The notes under the pieces: model-generated | Seen by the model: only the letters and a program-made list of their open reading frames with translations | Databases searched by the model: none | What the model was told of the DNA's origin: nothing | In this document: piece after piece, positions 32,728 through 44,204 of the stretch | Position numbering within the stretch: the stretch's first letter is position 1 | Layout of the letters: the number at the start of each line of letters is the position of its first letter | Assembly (NCBI GenBank): GCA_911728435.2 | Contig: OU452201.1 | Location: forward strand, 19,778,001-19,842,000 | Direction: 5' to 3' | DNA: 64,000 nucleotides | DNA from: Apoderus coryli | Taxonomy: Eukaryota > Arthropoda > Insecta > Coleoptera > Attelabidae | Position numbers and translations under genes: made by a program

Positions 32728-34015
32728 TCTTCTTCTTTAGGTGTCCTGTCCTCCTCAGACGTTGGCAATCATCAGCGCTATCTGAACCTTGTCTACAGGG
32801 CGACGGAACAATGTGGTAGTGCTGACTCCATACCATTGTCTGAAGTTTTTTAGCCAGATATCCTTCTTCTACCCGGGCCTCTTCGTCCTTCGATCTTCCC
32901 TTCTATAATAAGCTTTAAAAGTCGATACTTGTCATACCTTAAGATGTGACCGAAATACTCCATAGTTGGCGCTTTTTTAGTGTAAACAGAACCAGTAACC
33001 AGCTGCGAAGCGTTGACGTACCTCGGTGTTACGCACCCTTTTCTACCAAGGAGATTCTTAATAGCCTTCTGTACGTCCACATTTCAAAGGTCTCCAATTT
33101 TTTGCACATCGCATCTGTCAAAGTCCAAGCTTCCATTCCTTAAAACCAGTATGCTGAACACGTAACAGGGAAGCATTCGGACGCGCAGAGGCAAGCTTAA
33201 ATTTCTGCTGCAAAGTACTTACGCATCCTCAGGAACGAAGTACGAGCTTCTTCTATTCTGGCACGAATCTACGGCATGCACTTTTCATTTAGTTGCCACC
33301 CAAGATATTTAAAAGTTTCTACTCGCTCAATTGGTTGACCGTTAATTGCCAGGTGTCCGTCCACGTTGTTTGATTTGCTAACTGCTAGCCACTTTCTCTT
33401 TCTCACGTCCAGGCTAAGTCCGGCCTCTGAGCTTGCAGCCGTCACGCGGCTTACAAGTTCCTGCAGTCCTTCCAGGGAGACGCCAACAAGAACCGTATCA
33501 TCCGCATATACCTCAGATTGTTGAAATTAACTCAATGACAGATATCCCCTCGTCACATTCATCCAAGACCTCTTGAAATATACTGTCGGAATACAAATTG
33601 AATAACAGTGGTGATAAAATGCATCCTTGACGAATGCCTCTCAGGATTTTGATCTCGTCGGACGCGGTGTGATCGATTCTTATATGAGCACTTTGGTTCC
33701 AGTAAAGGTTGGCTATTATTCTGAGGTCTCGTTGTTCCAGTCCTATTTCTTTAAGAATGTTGATCAGTTTTTCGTGCTTAACTTTATCAAAGGCTTCATT
33801 GGAATCGATTAAACATGCGTAAACGGCCACCGACATGTCCCGGCACCTTTGGATAAGAACCTGTATGCTAAATAGTGCCTCCTTTGTTCCAAAGCCATTG
33901 CGAAAACCAAACTGAGAGTCCTCCATCATCGTCTCGCACTTCGCATAGGATATTCTTTTGTGTATTATTTTCAAGAAGAGTTTAAGCACATGGCTCATCA
34001 GGCTAGTACCTATGA
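32728..34015 (-). pseudogene. RTE-like LINE relic A (reverse transcriptase and C-terminus)
   Basis: Minus-strand frame 33998-33513 starts in the fingers/palm region (SQFGFRNGFGTKEALFSIQV) and includes GIRQGCILSPLLFNLYSD. A break near 33510 follows, after which another frame continues with YADDTVLVGVS, then VETFKYLGWQLNEK and, near 33120-32850, EYFGHILRYDKYRLLKLIIE with RRGPGRRRISG. A CTT-rich tail lies near 32728. The endonuclease end is missing. The order and motifs match RTE-clade endonuclease-reverse transcriptases (family knowledge). Several frameshifts show that it is inactive. It is related to the copy at 49-50.4 kb. Confidence 0.85.
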
Positions 34016-34244
34016 CTATATAATTTAATAGGATGTAATGGAGTTGTTACTTCTCGTCCGGCCATATTGTATATTGCCTGCTCACACTAGATGTCTCCAC
34101 AAACATCTTGTTGCCTTTCGGTATCTCGTGCCGATCACCACTGATGAGTTGTGGATTAACCTAACCGCCCGTCGTGAAAGCATGATAGTGTGAAGCAAAT
34201 TTCCAACATAATTCGAAGTCTTCTTGCTTTATGCATCAAGAAAA

Positions 34245-34890
34245 TTGTACTAATAAAAGTTGTTTAGAATGCAATTTCATATCCCCGTACCAAATTTCAG
34301 GAATATAAAAGCATATTTTTTGCAATTATTAATATTTTAATTTGAATCATAATATGACAAATACTTTTTTTTAGAATGTTATGTTATTTTTGTTTATGGG
34401 GTCATCTCAAACAATTGGTTTATGCTGAACCACTTCCTAATGATGCAGCAATATTACTGGGAAGAATTAGAAATGCTGCAAATAGTTTTAAGGACAATTC
34501 AGACGAAGGATTGAAAGATGTGCGGATATGGGCGGTGAATATATTGAATAAATGTTTATTACAAAGTATTAAACCTATTGCTAATTACTCAATTTGGCTA
34601 TACGTTTGTTGTGTCAATTTTGATAATTCGGTGCGAGGATATAAAATTACATTCTAAACAACTTTTGTTAGTAAAATTTAGGCGCACATTGTAAAATCTT
34701 TATTTGAAATGACATTTGGGGAATGAGTCCTGCTTGTTTTAAAACTAAGGTACCGAAAAAATGAGTTAAATGGCTCTTTTTAAAACAAGCAGGACTCATT
34801 CCCCAAATGTCATTTCAAAATTAAAAAATTTGTTGTCCTTCACACCTCTAGTTACATATATCCTGGGACACACGGTATATGCAATTATTA
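34245..34890. mobile_element. Dispersed repeat with internal inverted arms (copy 1)
   Basis: Segments 34245-34330 (TAATAAAAGTTGTTTAGAAT, AAAAGCATATTTTT) and 34700-34890 (CATTTGGGGAATGAGTCCTG with its inverted copy about 30 bp later, then TCCTGGGACACACGGTAT) recur near 52824-52895 and 52605-52750 respectively. In this copy the GGGGAATGAGTCC block is present twice as a palindrome (about 34705-34750 and 34775-34825). The element ends in CCTGGGACACA-type sequence. Confidence 0.55.
34360..34657 (+). pseudogene. Mariner/Tc-like transposase C-terminal fragment
   Basis: The 93-codon frame starting at 34376 begins CYFCLWGHLKQLVYAEPLP and continues AILLGRIRNAANSFKD. FFLWGxLKxLVYxxPxxN is the conserved end of the catalytic domain of insect IS630-type transposases, so this is a C-terminal remnant. 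The rest of the protein is absent. Flanking repeats at 34245-34330 recur at 52.8 kb, suggesting that the remnant lies in a dispersed non-autonomous element. Confidence 0.6.
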
Positions 34891-35696
34891 GAACGCGAGT
34901 TATTGAGACAAAGGTTTTTTAACAATCAAACTTTGACATGGAGCCCTAAAATGGAAAATGGCATGAGAAAAGTGCAATTAATTTTGCTCAAGGAATCTGT
35001 GGGTAATAGATGGACCCATTTTTTGGGACACCCTGGTACAAAAGGAGGAGAATGGGAACGCTGAGCTTTATAGGACACCACAAGGCTTCCAATCTTTCAC
35101 CTTTAACTCGAATGAGTTGCAGTTGGCTCTCCAAAAAAATCTATAAACTTCACACAAGCAACCCTCAGAAAAATCGTATATGACTAGTTTTCTAATAAGT
35201 TTATCGTGAGATAAGCAAGCAAAAGCCTTGGTAACTTCAAAATCACGAACAAAAGCATCAAGTTAGGTAACAATTTTAAGATATATACAGACATATATCT
35301 ACATTGAATTTTGATAACAAAGCTTTTTTCAATTCATAATTCGGATATAAATAAATCTGTATCAAATAGACAAGTTCTCCCAAATTCACAATTTTCAAAT
35401 GTATAGAATGAGAACGCAAATGTTATTATTTACCAGTTAAAGTGTCTTTAATAATGGATTTATGAGTTAGTGTGGTGGTACTGAAATAGACAATTAATAA
35501 TACGAGTATGTCCCTAAAGTTTTCGTAGATAATTTTTTACTAAATATAGTAACCAATCAAATTACTTAATTTTAAGTCATGTGTCAAATTTCATCTAATC
35601 ACCTCTAGATTACAGCGATAATACCCTACATGTGGTGTTTTCAGTTTGGTGTTTTTTTTATTAAAAATTAATTAAATGTCAAACTGACAACTAAAT

Positions 35697-36560
35697 ATGA
35701 GAAAAGCTGACGGAACTGAATATAAAGAAGCAACTGTAAAAACAATTTGGAATACTACGAGTAGGCTACTCCAGGAAAAATACTTCAATGACTTCAAAAT
35801 TGTATTCGACCCGTTTACCAGTGTGATATTCAAAAATGCGCGAGATGCAAGAAATGCAAAACGTAACAGCAAGATCGAAACAAACGAAAATGCAGTTCAT
35901 CAAATTTGATTGCAAGTGATTTAGCTAGAATCATTGGATTATGGGATGAATGTACACCAGAAGGTTTACAATTTTTTTTTGCCATATTGTAGCTTGGCGA
36001 GGTGGTGAACCAGCTGATTGCCTTATAGATTATTTCACGATTGAGAAAAATAATGATGGAACGCCAACCAACAGAATTATATACAATCCAATATTCAGTA
36101 AAACATGCCGAGGAGGATCGAAATGTTGTACAAATAGTAAGTGGCTTGTTCCAAATATTGCAAACGAAAGTGCATGCCCTGTTCAGTTATTCCATAAATT
36201 ATTATCCAAAAGGGGGGAAAATATTACTTCCAGTCGCCTATTCTTGAGATCAAATCCGAAAGTGGCACATGGTTTGACAAAATACCGGTAGGCAAGAACA
36301 CATTTAATATGTGGACCAAATCATCCGCGCAAGCTATTGCTTTGGACACCAAGAGTAAAAAGATATCCAATCATTCGAACAGATCAACTGCAGTTAGCCA
36401 TTTGGCAAATAAAGGAATTCCTGAACAGCAATTAATAAAAATAACAGGAAATAGCACCTCTAATTCAAGTACGGTTTAATACTTGAATATTAACCAAGAA
36501 CGCCATGGTGAAATAATCAACACCATGCGAGTAATTTCTTCAACAGTGGAAATTAACAAT
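35697..36560 (+). pseudogene. Crypton-like tyrosine recombinase relic
   Basis: Three frame segments, in order, read: MRKADGTEYKEATVKTIWNT with FDPFTSVIFKNARDARNAKR (35697-35909); GLWDECTPEGLQ and then AWRGGEPADCLIDYF with NRIIYNPIFSKTCRGGSKCC (to 36291); and VGKNTFNMWTKSSAQAIALD followed by ISNHSNRSTAVSHLANKGIP and LIKITGNSTSNSS. The WRGGE Arg, the HSNR (HxxR) box, a GNS in place of the usual GH, and a Tyr (YLN, just after a stop codon near 36480) match the order of catalytic residues of tyrosine recombinases of the DUF3504/Crypton type (family knowledge). Frameshifts and the stop before the Tyr mark it as dead. Confidence 0.65.
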
Positions 36561-36746
36561 CCGTCAACTTCAGCAAACTCTTCTTCCAATTTAACATTTA
36601 CCAATTGTACTTTTCCCAACTGTAGTTTTAAATAAAAATGAATAATATTTGTTTGATTAAAACTAATACATTTTGTATTGAAAATTATTAATCGTCAGAT
36701 TGACAATCAAATTTTTGATATCCACAAAGTAAAAAATTATCTTATC

Positions 36747-36881
36747 GAATACTCCTCCGGCCTTGATAAATACTCATAATTTTGTCATAGAGAATCCTTC
36801 AAGCGAGATGCTCAAGCAACACGCTTTCAGCATTCTCTATGACAAAATTATCTCCGTATTATCAAGATCAAAGGGGTATTC
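36747..36881. mobile_element. Small hairpin MITE
   Basis: Arms of about 50 bp (36747-36797 and 36828-36881) are inverted copies sharing AATTTTGTCATAGAGAAT and the outer GAATAC...CTTGATAA. The centre is about 30 bp. No coding capacity. Confidence 0.6.
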
Positions 36882-37799
36882 CTACTGAAAATATTTATTT
36901 TAGAAATTTGTAACATAGGTTTCGATGACACATAATTTTGGTCTTTTATAGACCACAAGCCTTTGGAGCCTTACGAATTTTATTGTAATATTCTTTATTA
37001 TCTTAACTCTTCCAAATTTTGGGCGTTCCATCCAGAATCATATACACTTTTCCACTTAAAGAAACCAAAACTATTCTATTCGCGTCAGCTTATGTAAAAA
37101 ATTTATATTTTGATCGGGTCAGAATATTACTTCATCATTAGGATGATAAGTATTTTTAACGCCAGGCAGTTTTGATATTTCAGTATAAACATATGCATTG
37201 ACAGCTTTACCGCGAAAACATCCAACATGCTGCTGTGAAACCCCATCTTCTAAGAATTTTTTCAACTGAACTGCTTTGTATTTGAGAGCCTTCCTTGTTT
37301 TACAAAGTTTTAAATTATTTCTGGAATACGTTCCAGAATTACTGAATCTTCGGCTTACTTTGTGCAAGGACTTTCCTGAATTGTGTTAAGAGGCATTGCA
37401 AATTCTAACAACATCGTGCTTTGGGAAATTTTTCCTACGTCACGATAAGCAGTACTTTAAACTTGGGGGTGCTTTCAAGAACATCTAAACTATTTTTCAA
37501 AAGTGTCTTTAATTTGGATACTCTGTCAAACAAATACTAAATGTCGGTATTCCAGTTTATATGTGATACAATTGTTGTTCCTTATGTTTGACACTAGATT
37601 AGATTGCAATTACGAGAACAAACGAAGATTTATTGTTGTATTAAATTTTTAACCAATAGGAATTCATTGTATTGCCTTATCTTCTTCAATGATTTTAATC
37701 ACTTTGTAGAAGTTTTTTTTTAGATTTGGCTTCAGATCTATTAGCCACAGATTGTTAACAGTAAAACTGTTGACTGTTTCAGTTTTCAAATCTTTTTGT

Positions 37800-38395
37800 A
37801 GGTAATTCAAATCCCTCACCAACTATTTTTTCAATGAAATAAAGTGCAAAATTTCTGTACTTGTTACAAGCAAAGAATATGTGAATAAGATCACCTACTG
37901 TGTTTCCACAGTCACAATAAGGAGTTTATTTTATTCCTATTTTAATTAAGTGTTTGGGAAAACAACCGTAATTCAACTTTAATCTAGTAATTGTTGACGA
38001 GTAGCTCCTACCAACATTAAAATTAAAAATATGTGGTTATATATTTTTTAGATGGTAAACTAGGGGATTATTTGAAGATCTTTACAAAGTTTTTCGCAGG
38101 CTATGAAAATGTTTCTTTTAAAATATTGTATGACATCGTTATATATAAAAACTTTTGATGCAAGTTGCAGGCAGATTTTGCTGCTTTGTCTACAGTCTCA
38201 TTACCTAAGACACTAAACAAAACTTAATTTGCCATGCTTGATTAATTCGCAAAGAATTTCCCTAACATTAATGATTAATGCATTATTATAATATTTAAAC
38301 GCTAGTGCTTGATTGAACTTTAGAACTGATTTTGAAGAAGTTGTAACCTTAAATATTTGGAGATAATAAATCGAATACCTATATTTGTAAAACAC
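37800..38395 (-). pseudogene. LINE RNase H and C-terminal fragment (I/jockey type)
   Basis: On the minus strand, the frame 38395-38213 (KVTTSSKSVLKFNQALAFKY onward) is followed by GNETVDKAAKSACNLHQK, the conserved end of LINE RNase H, and further on by TPYCDCGNTVGDLIHIFFAC with NKYRNFALYFIEKI, the CxC...H...C motif of the C-terminal region. This order (RNase H, then a cysteine-histidine C-terminus) is typical of I and related LINE clades. Frameshifts separate the parts, and no reverse transcriptase is seen upstream. Confidence 0.7.
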
Positions 38396-38399
38396 CTTT

Positions 38400-39175
38400 T
38401 ATATACAAAATATATTTTAATAGAAGAATATACTTGTCATGAAACTTAATATTACAGATACAATTTTCCATCATCATGATTTATTTTATAAAAGAAATAA
38501 AAACACGTCTATAATAGATATACCCATAGAACCAGAACAGAACACACACCGAAGGTAGGAGCATAGCGTTTAACCAAATAATAAGATTAACATCTATTAT
38601 ATTGAAATGTTCACAACACAAGAAGTGTCAAAACTATAAACGATTTAAAGATGTGCGGGCCAAGTTTCTGTTTGGCCACAATGTAGTTCCCATTCAAATT
38701 AGCTTCACTTGTCTTTCAATACTTTAAAGAAGGCAGATGCATGCATACAGGCATGTGTATAAAGATTAAACAGTGTTTCAATTTAAGTACCATAACATAA
38801 TGGTTATTTACTTTGTATCCATCTGTAGTTTGTAATATTTTACTATATTTAATAATTTATACTGTCAATGAGAATTTGTTGCTAACTAGCATGATCCAGG
38901 TAAACGCGAACATTCAAATTACAGTTTGTAGTATCTTAAGGCAGGAAAGCCTTTGTTTTAAATATCTTTTTATATTTGATCCATCCAAAGCAACAAAGGC
39001 CCTGTCCCTTCTTAGCTTTTTGGCTTTCTTGTTTCATTTTATTTGCAATTGTTCGGGGTGTGCAAATCATAGAAACTCTGTTTTTTCCCAAATCGATAAG
39101 TTTGCCATTCCCATAATATTTTTGATTTGATGCCATAAGAACTCAGGCTATGAGAATGGACTGCGATGTTCCTTT
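38400..39175. other. No supported gene
   Basis: I see no domain or element ends. A 105-codon plus-strand frame at 38813-39130 has no family signature and overlaps a minus-strand frame of similar length. The LINE reverse transcriptase frame begins just to the right. Confidence 0.3.
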
Positions 39176-39184
39176 TCAGATATT

Positions 39185-40770
39185 TGACATTTCGACATTT
39201 GGAAAATGGCGAATGTTATACCGTTACCCAAAGTTCAGCGTCCTTCAAGTTATAACGATCTGCGCCCAATTAGCATACTTCCCGCAGTGTCCAAGATATT
39301 TGAGCACATCATTGGTGATCAAATTATGAATTACGTACGGGACCATAATATTTTGCCATCTATACAGTCGGCTTTCTGCGCTAAGCATAGTACTGCAACT
39401 GCACTTTTGAGTGTCACCAATGACCTTGTTACAGCTCTGGACGACTCGAGATTGACAGTACTTGTTTTGCTGGATCAGAGTAAGGCGTTTGATCTAGTCA
39501 ATTTTGAGTTGTTACTCGCCAAACTTGGGTACCTCGGGTTTGATGAATCGTCGCTGAGCTGGTTTACAGGATACTTATATGGTCGAAAGCAGAGAGTAAA
39601 GTTACATCGGGAGTTCTCGGGATGGTCACAAACCAGAAGTGGTGTCCCACAAGGAAGCATTCTTGGACCGCTTTTGTTCTCTCTTTACATCTTTGACATT
39701 TTAAAATCATTTCAGCACTGCAATATACATATGTATGCAGATGATATACAAGTATATTCGTCCTTTACTTCCGCTAACGCAGGGACTGCCTTGAGTATTA
39801 TAAATAGGGAACTAACACAGTTTTCTGGTTGGTGCGCTGATAACGGATTGCGCCTGAATCCTAAAAAGACCGTGGCCTTGTGCATTGGTAATGCGCGTCA
39901 TAGTACTGCGATTACTCAGCAGTTTAGCGTTCGAATTGGCAGCGATAGTATCTCTTGGGTTCAAAAAGTTCGCGATTTAAGTGTTGTGATTGATTCTCAT
40001 TTGAATTTCAACGAGCATTGCAGCAGTGTATGCAAGAATTCCCTTTTTAAATTACGCTCTATATATCATCTAAAACATCTCGTGGATGAGTCTAATAAGC
40101 TTAAATTGATTAAAGCTCTAATTTACCCACAACTTGATTATTGTTCTTCTGTTTATTTTTTGTTCTAGTATAATAGGTTGAAGTTGGAGAGAGTGCAGAA
40201 CTCATGTGTTCAATTTATGTGCACAGTTCCTTTTGCGGCACATGTCACTCCTTTTTATGAGAGATTGGGGGTACGGAAGTTGAATGCTAGATTCGAGTAC
40301 CTATATACTTCATTACTGCATAAAATTTACCATTCCGGAGAGCCTCAGTATTTGTATAGTTTGTTGTGTAGACGTTCGAGTGTGCATGATGTTAATATAC
40401 GGGTTAATACATTTACAATCCCCGAGCATCACACATCAAAATTTCAGGGTTCTTCTTCATATATGGCCTCACTGCTTTTAAATAAAGTGATTGATATAAT
40501 TGACTTATCATTAAACTTATTTCAGAGAGAAGTGAAACTAACAATTTACTCATAGGCTCAATGTTTTGTTAATTGTAGATGGGTTCTTTTTTTCTTTTTT
40601 CTTTTTTAAATTGTAACATTTTTTCTTTTTTTTCTATTTTTTGTACATTTGTATCTTTTAGGTAGAGTGGAAGAGTGACATTAGCCAAACCTCTAACCTT
40701 TTGTGTGTTTGTATTTTTTTTTTGAATTCTCACAATAAATCATTTATTATTATATTATTATTATTATATT
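39185..40770 (+). pseudogene. LINE with well preserved reverse transcriptase, one stop
   Basis: Frame 39206-40168 contains the complete reverse transcriptase palm: SSYNDLRPISILPAVSKIFE, VLVLLDQSKAFDLVN, SGVPQGSILGPLLFSLYIFD, MYADDIQVYSS and LRLNPKKTVALCIG, then VRDLSVVIDSHLNFNEH. A TAG at 40166-40168 separates it from 40178-40555 in the same general order (LERVQNSCVQFMC, then SVHDVNIRVNTFTIPEHHT). The start codon used is internal, since LINE ORF2 normally begins with an endonuclease that is missing here. The 3' UTR ends at CAATAAATCATTTATTATTA with further TTA units near 40735-40770. It is a jockey/CR1-like element, 5' truncated; a stop and a likely small deletion near 40150 make it inactive. 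Confidence 0.85.
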
Positions 40771-41375
40771 TCTTCTCCAGATTAAACACACCTTCCAATT
40801 GCGTAAATTCCCGCCTGAAATATACTGCAGTAGGTTTCGGTTGATTCTGAGTTGATCCTGGCCCGAAAACTTCTCCTTCAATCCCTCTATTTAGTTTGTA
40901 GCCATTTGTAAACAATCTAAAAGATCTCGAATCAAAACAGTGGTTAACCTGATGCGGTCATTATCGATTTTACTTTCCCGCACAGGGAAAGTATTGTGAA
41001 CTCGCTAAAAAAAATTGAGATAAAGACAAATATAACCATTTTGAAGTTCCTTGATACGATTAAAACCATTTCCAGATGGAAGTTTGTCTGTATGTGTTCT
41101 TCCACGATAGCGCCTAAACGGTTTAACCAATTAAGTGTTTTTGGTGTACAATTATAAGTTTGGGGGAACCCCAGGATGAACCCATTTTCAACTTTTGGTT
41201 GAAATCGCTTTAGCCCTATGATAGAGGTGGGCACATCCGCCAAATTTTCAAATAACAGTAGGGGTCGTTTTATATAGGTTACTTTTGAAATTTGCCCCCG
41301 AGAAAATTGCGCGTAAAATTTCACCAGTTATGTAGTTGGAACCTATAACTCTTATTACAAAATAATACAGTAAAG

Positions 41376-41500
41376 GGTTTTTGGTGTCATTGATAGAGCG
41401 TGCGCGTTTCGCATGCGGGTCTTTCTGGGTTCGAATCCCAGTTAGTTTATTGGAAATAATGAAAATAATACAATTATAATAATAATTATTATTAAAATTC
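41376..41500 (+). mobile_element. tRNA-like SINE head
   Basis: The sequence has an A-box-like TTGGTGTCATTGATAGAG, a possible 5 bp anticodon stem (CGTGC / GCATG) and a perfect T arm CTGGG-TTCGAAT-CCCAG (about 41425-41441) containing the B box GGTTCGAATCC. The acceptor ends do not pair and the variable region is long, so it is not a functional tRNA. An AAATAATAA-type tail follows. This is the layout of a tRNA-derived SINE. Confidence 0.55.
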
Positions 41501-42412
41501 TGTTTCGTTACGCAGGTCATATATATTTTTTATTATATTATATCATGTCGGGAAAGTTTTGTACATTTTAAATTGAAAATTCCACTTTTAAACTGGAAAT
41601 TCTATTTTTAACTGGAAATTTAGATTTTATAGTTTACTTACTCCGAATGAAAAGTATCAATTGAGCTGTTGAGCTAGCGACGTTAAGTTTGGTAACTAAC
41701 ATTTACATATCTATTAGTGCAAGTGCAGAAAAATGGTAAACCCAATGACCAAACTTAAAGATCTAATAGTTAATATTTTTCGGTTGGGTTGCAACAATAT
41801 GAACTAAGAACTGCACTGTTAAAAATCGGGTGAGAAATACGTAAGGTTTGTAGTAAACATACATGGTTTTTTATGTAGTATTAGGTAAATCTTAAATATT
41901 CGCGAATATTGCCGATAATTTACCCAGATCACGTATTTTTCCTTAGTAATATCGTAAAAACGTATTACCGAAATGTGTTTTCACGATATAATTTGTGTGG
42001 ATTCAAATCGCATCGAAAATTTTCGTTTTCCCTGCAAATCTACACATTACTTTTGGTACTATTCCGAGGCTCCTAGTAATTTTACGACACTGTCGTAAAA
42101 ACATCCTTACAACGCAAGCGCAGCAGGCATGCGAGTATATACAGCAGCCATTTACCCTTTACAATTCAGCGTTATCAAACAAACAATTCACATTTATTAT
42201 TTAACAAGTGATTTAATAAACCTAAAACACAAATTAAATACAATAAGCTATGCCCAAAAAGTTAACAAAATATTAGCGGTGTTTACGGTTGCAGAGAAAT
42301 AGTGAATGGCTTTCGTTTGAGGTTCTAATAATAAGCGCGTCTACATACATTAGCTGTGCTTATAGTCACGAGGTAAGTAAAAATGATTTGTTCATGTTGG
42401 CTCTGGAAAATG

Positions 42413-42830
42413 TTAAAAAATTATGTTAAATAATTTCTTCCTTAATTTTAAATTGATTTTTTTTTTGTATAACATTTCTAGTACATTTGTTAAAATTCGG
42501 ATTGTATATGTTTTCGTGCCTAATGTAAGAAACTTCTAAGACAGAATATTTACGTTTTTGTTTGCAAAGTGTAATATAGTAGATACATAACATTAGGAAA
42601 ATATCGCAGCTCAAAATCAACAAATTTTAAATTGTAACTGCCTAAAACTTGGGAAAGTTAAAAAATTATGTAAATCATTTCTTCCTTAATTTTTAATTGC
42701 ATTTTTTTGAATAACGTTTGTAGTAAGTACATTTGTTAAAATTCGCATTTGATATGTTTTCCAGCCTAATGTAAGAAACTTCTAAGACTGAATTTACGTG
42801 TTTGTTTGTTGAGTATGCGGTACCTATTAT
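42413..42830 (+). repeat. Direct duplication, spacing about 244 bp
   Basis: Sequence 42413-42580 recurs at 42657-42816. Shared blocks include TTAAAAAATTATGT, ATTTCTTCCTTAATTTT, TACATTTGTTAAAATTCG and CCTAATGTAAGAAACTTCTA. The copies differ at scattered positions, so the duplication is not recent. Confidence 0.8.
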
Positions 42831-42961
42831 TAGGAAAATATGTCAAGAAATTTTAGTTTTTAGATTAGCATGTTTATAGCATTTATATTTTCGTTAAATA
42901 TTAAACATCGGGAAAACTAGTAATTCTGTGTTTATATTCAACATATAAAGAATTAACATGC

Positions 42962-43162
42962 ATTTATTGAGTTTTTCGCCACTCTTTAAACCAAATATAA
43001 ACTGGGAAATTTTTAAGTTGTGAAAACCACTGTAACCTAAAAGGAGAAATATTTTTTAGGCTGGTTTTTTATATAAAACTTAAAAAGTTGTTTTTCATCT
43101 TTCTTTACTTTTTCCAGTTTACATTTGGTTTAAAAAGTGGTGAAAAATCCAATAAATGGACG
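42962..43162. repeat. Inverted repeat with ~50 bp arms
   Basis: The left arm (about 42962-43012) with TTTTTCGCCACTCTTTAAAC pairs with the right arm (about 43106-43162) with GTTTAAAAAGTGGTGAAAAA. The spacer is about 95 bp. The following exon-like frame begins inside the right arm. Confidence 0.6.
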
Positions 43163-43451
43163 TTAATCATCTTCCGCCACAACAAACTTCCAGATTTTCC
43201 ACTCAATTTTTCCACCAGAAGTACAGAGTGCCGTTCGGTATAGATGTTCGCTATTTTAATTTACCGAATTGGCAGCCGTTTCAATCATTGGTGATTTTTC
43301 TAAATTTTCAATATACAATAATAAGTTTTAACTTTAATTATGTAATTTTAAACTTTAATATTTTAATGCATTTTTTTACATGAAATGGTGAGTTATACTA
43401 GACTAGACTTTAACATATTCCTCTTTGTCATATAATAATTGATGTTGTAAT

Positions 43452-43545
43452 AACCACTGATGATGAGGCTTGGAGCCTTGAAACATGTCTGGTTTTACTA
43501 TTGACGCATAGAGCGATTATTAAATTTATTTCGTGGTGTTGACTT
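43452..43545 (+). repeat. Hammerhead-like motif with element terminus
   Basis: The plus strand reads AACCA, CUGAUGA (43457-43463), U, GAGGCU-UGG-AGCCUU, GAAAC, AU, GUC and UGGUU. Helix I (AACCA/UGGUU), helix II (6 bp, one G-U) and a minimal helix III (AC/GU) can all form, and cleavage would be after 43489. One extra U follows the CUGAUGA box. The following sequence to 43545 (AAATTTATTTCGTGGTGTTG then ACTTTCATTTCA) resembles the outer arm of the palindromes at 25.2-26.0 kb and of the element at 8.3-11.3 kb, so this is one end of a related element. Confidence 0.55.
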
Positions 43546-44204
43546 TCATTTCACACACAAAAGATCTGACTCCGTTTCAGTATGGACAATTTTTCAGGTC
43601 TACACAAAACTATCTGGGTACATAGATCACCTAAAAATGTTGTACAAATACGGTAAGTATAATGAAATATTCAGGCAAAGTTAAGTAAATTCACATAAAT
43701 ATTCATCAAAGAACAACAAAATTACGTATAATTACGTTCTTACTGTACAAAAATGGTATTCTTCCCCCATTTTTTATGTAAGAATACTGTAAATTTTAAG
43801 CAAATTCCACTATTGTTTAACAAGCATTGTATATTTCCAGGCCTTACCGCAAAAATACGTTAAAATATGGGTATTATTTAGACAGCGATTGTGTAAAAGT
43901 ACACGTAACTAAGCGTACTTTTATGTTGTAATTTTAATCTCATAAGTGTATTTTTACATGACATGCGGCGTAATTTTCATTTGTAATTTTACGATATGGT
44001 GTAATTGTACACCAAATTAAGTGTAACTTTAATTTGTAATTTTACCTTAATAGTGTATTTTTACACTAAATGTGGTGTAATTTTAAATTGTAATATTTCG
44101 ACTAATATTGTAGTTGTACAGTCAAGGTGGAAAATTGCGTGAGGGAATGGTTGAATAAAAATGACAGTTATATTTTACATAAATTTTCTATTCTGTTTTA
44201 ACAG

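Noticed and set aside
36747..36881. MicroRNA precursor
   Set aside because: The hairpin is long with element-like ends and no mature-miRNA-like asymmetry; a MITE is more likely.
37119..37367. Basic 82-codon minus-strand protein
   Set aside because: No family recognised and no neighbouring support, although its basic start could be a transposon fragment.
41376..41455. Functional tRNA gene
   Set aside because: The T arm is perfect, but the acceptor ends do not pair, position 33 would be C, and the variable loop is long; a SINE head fits better.
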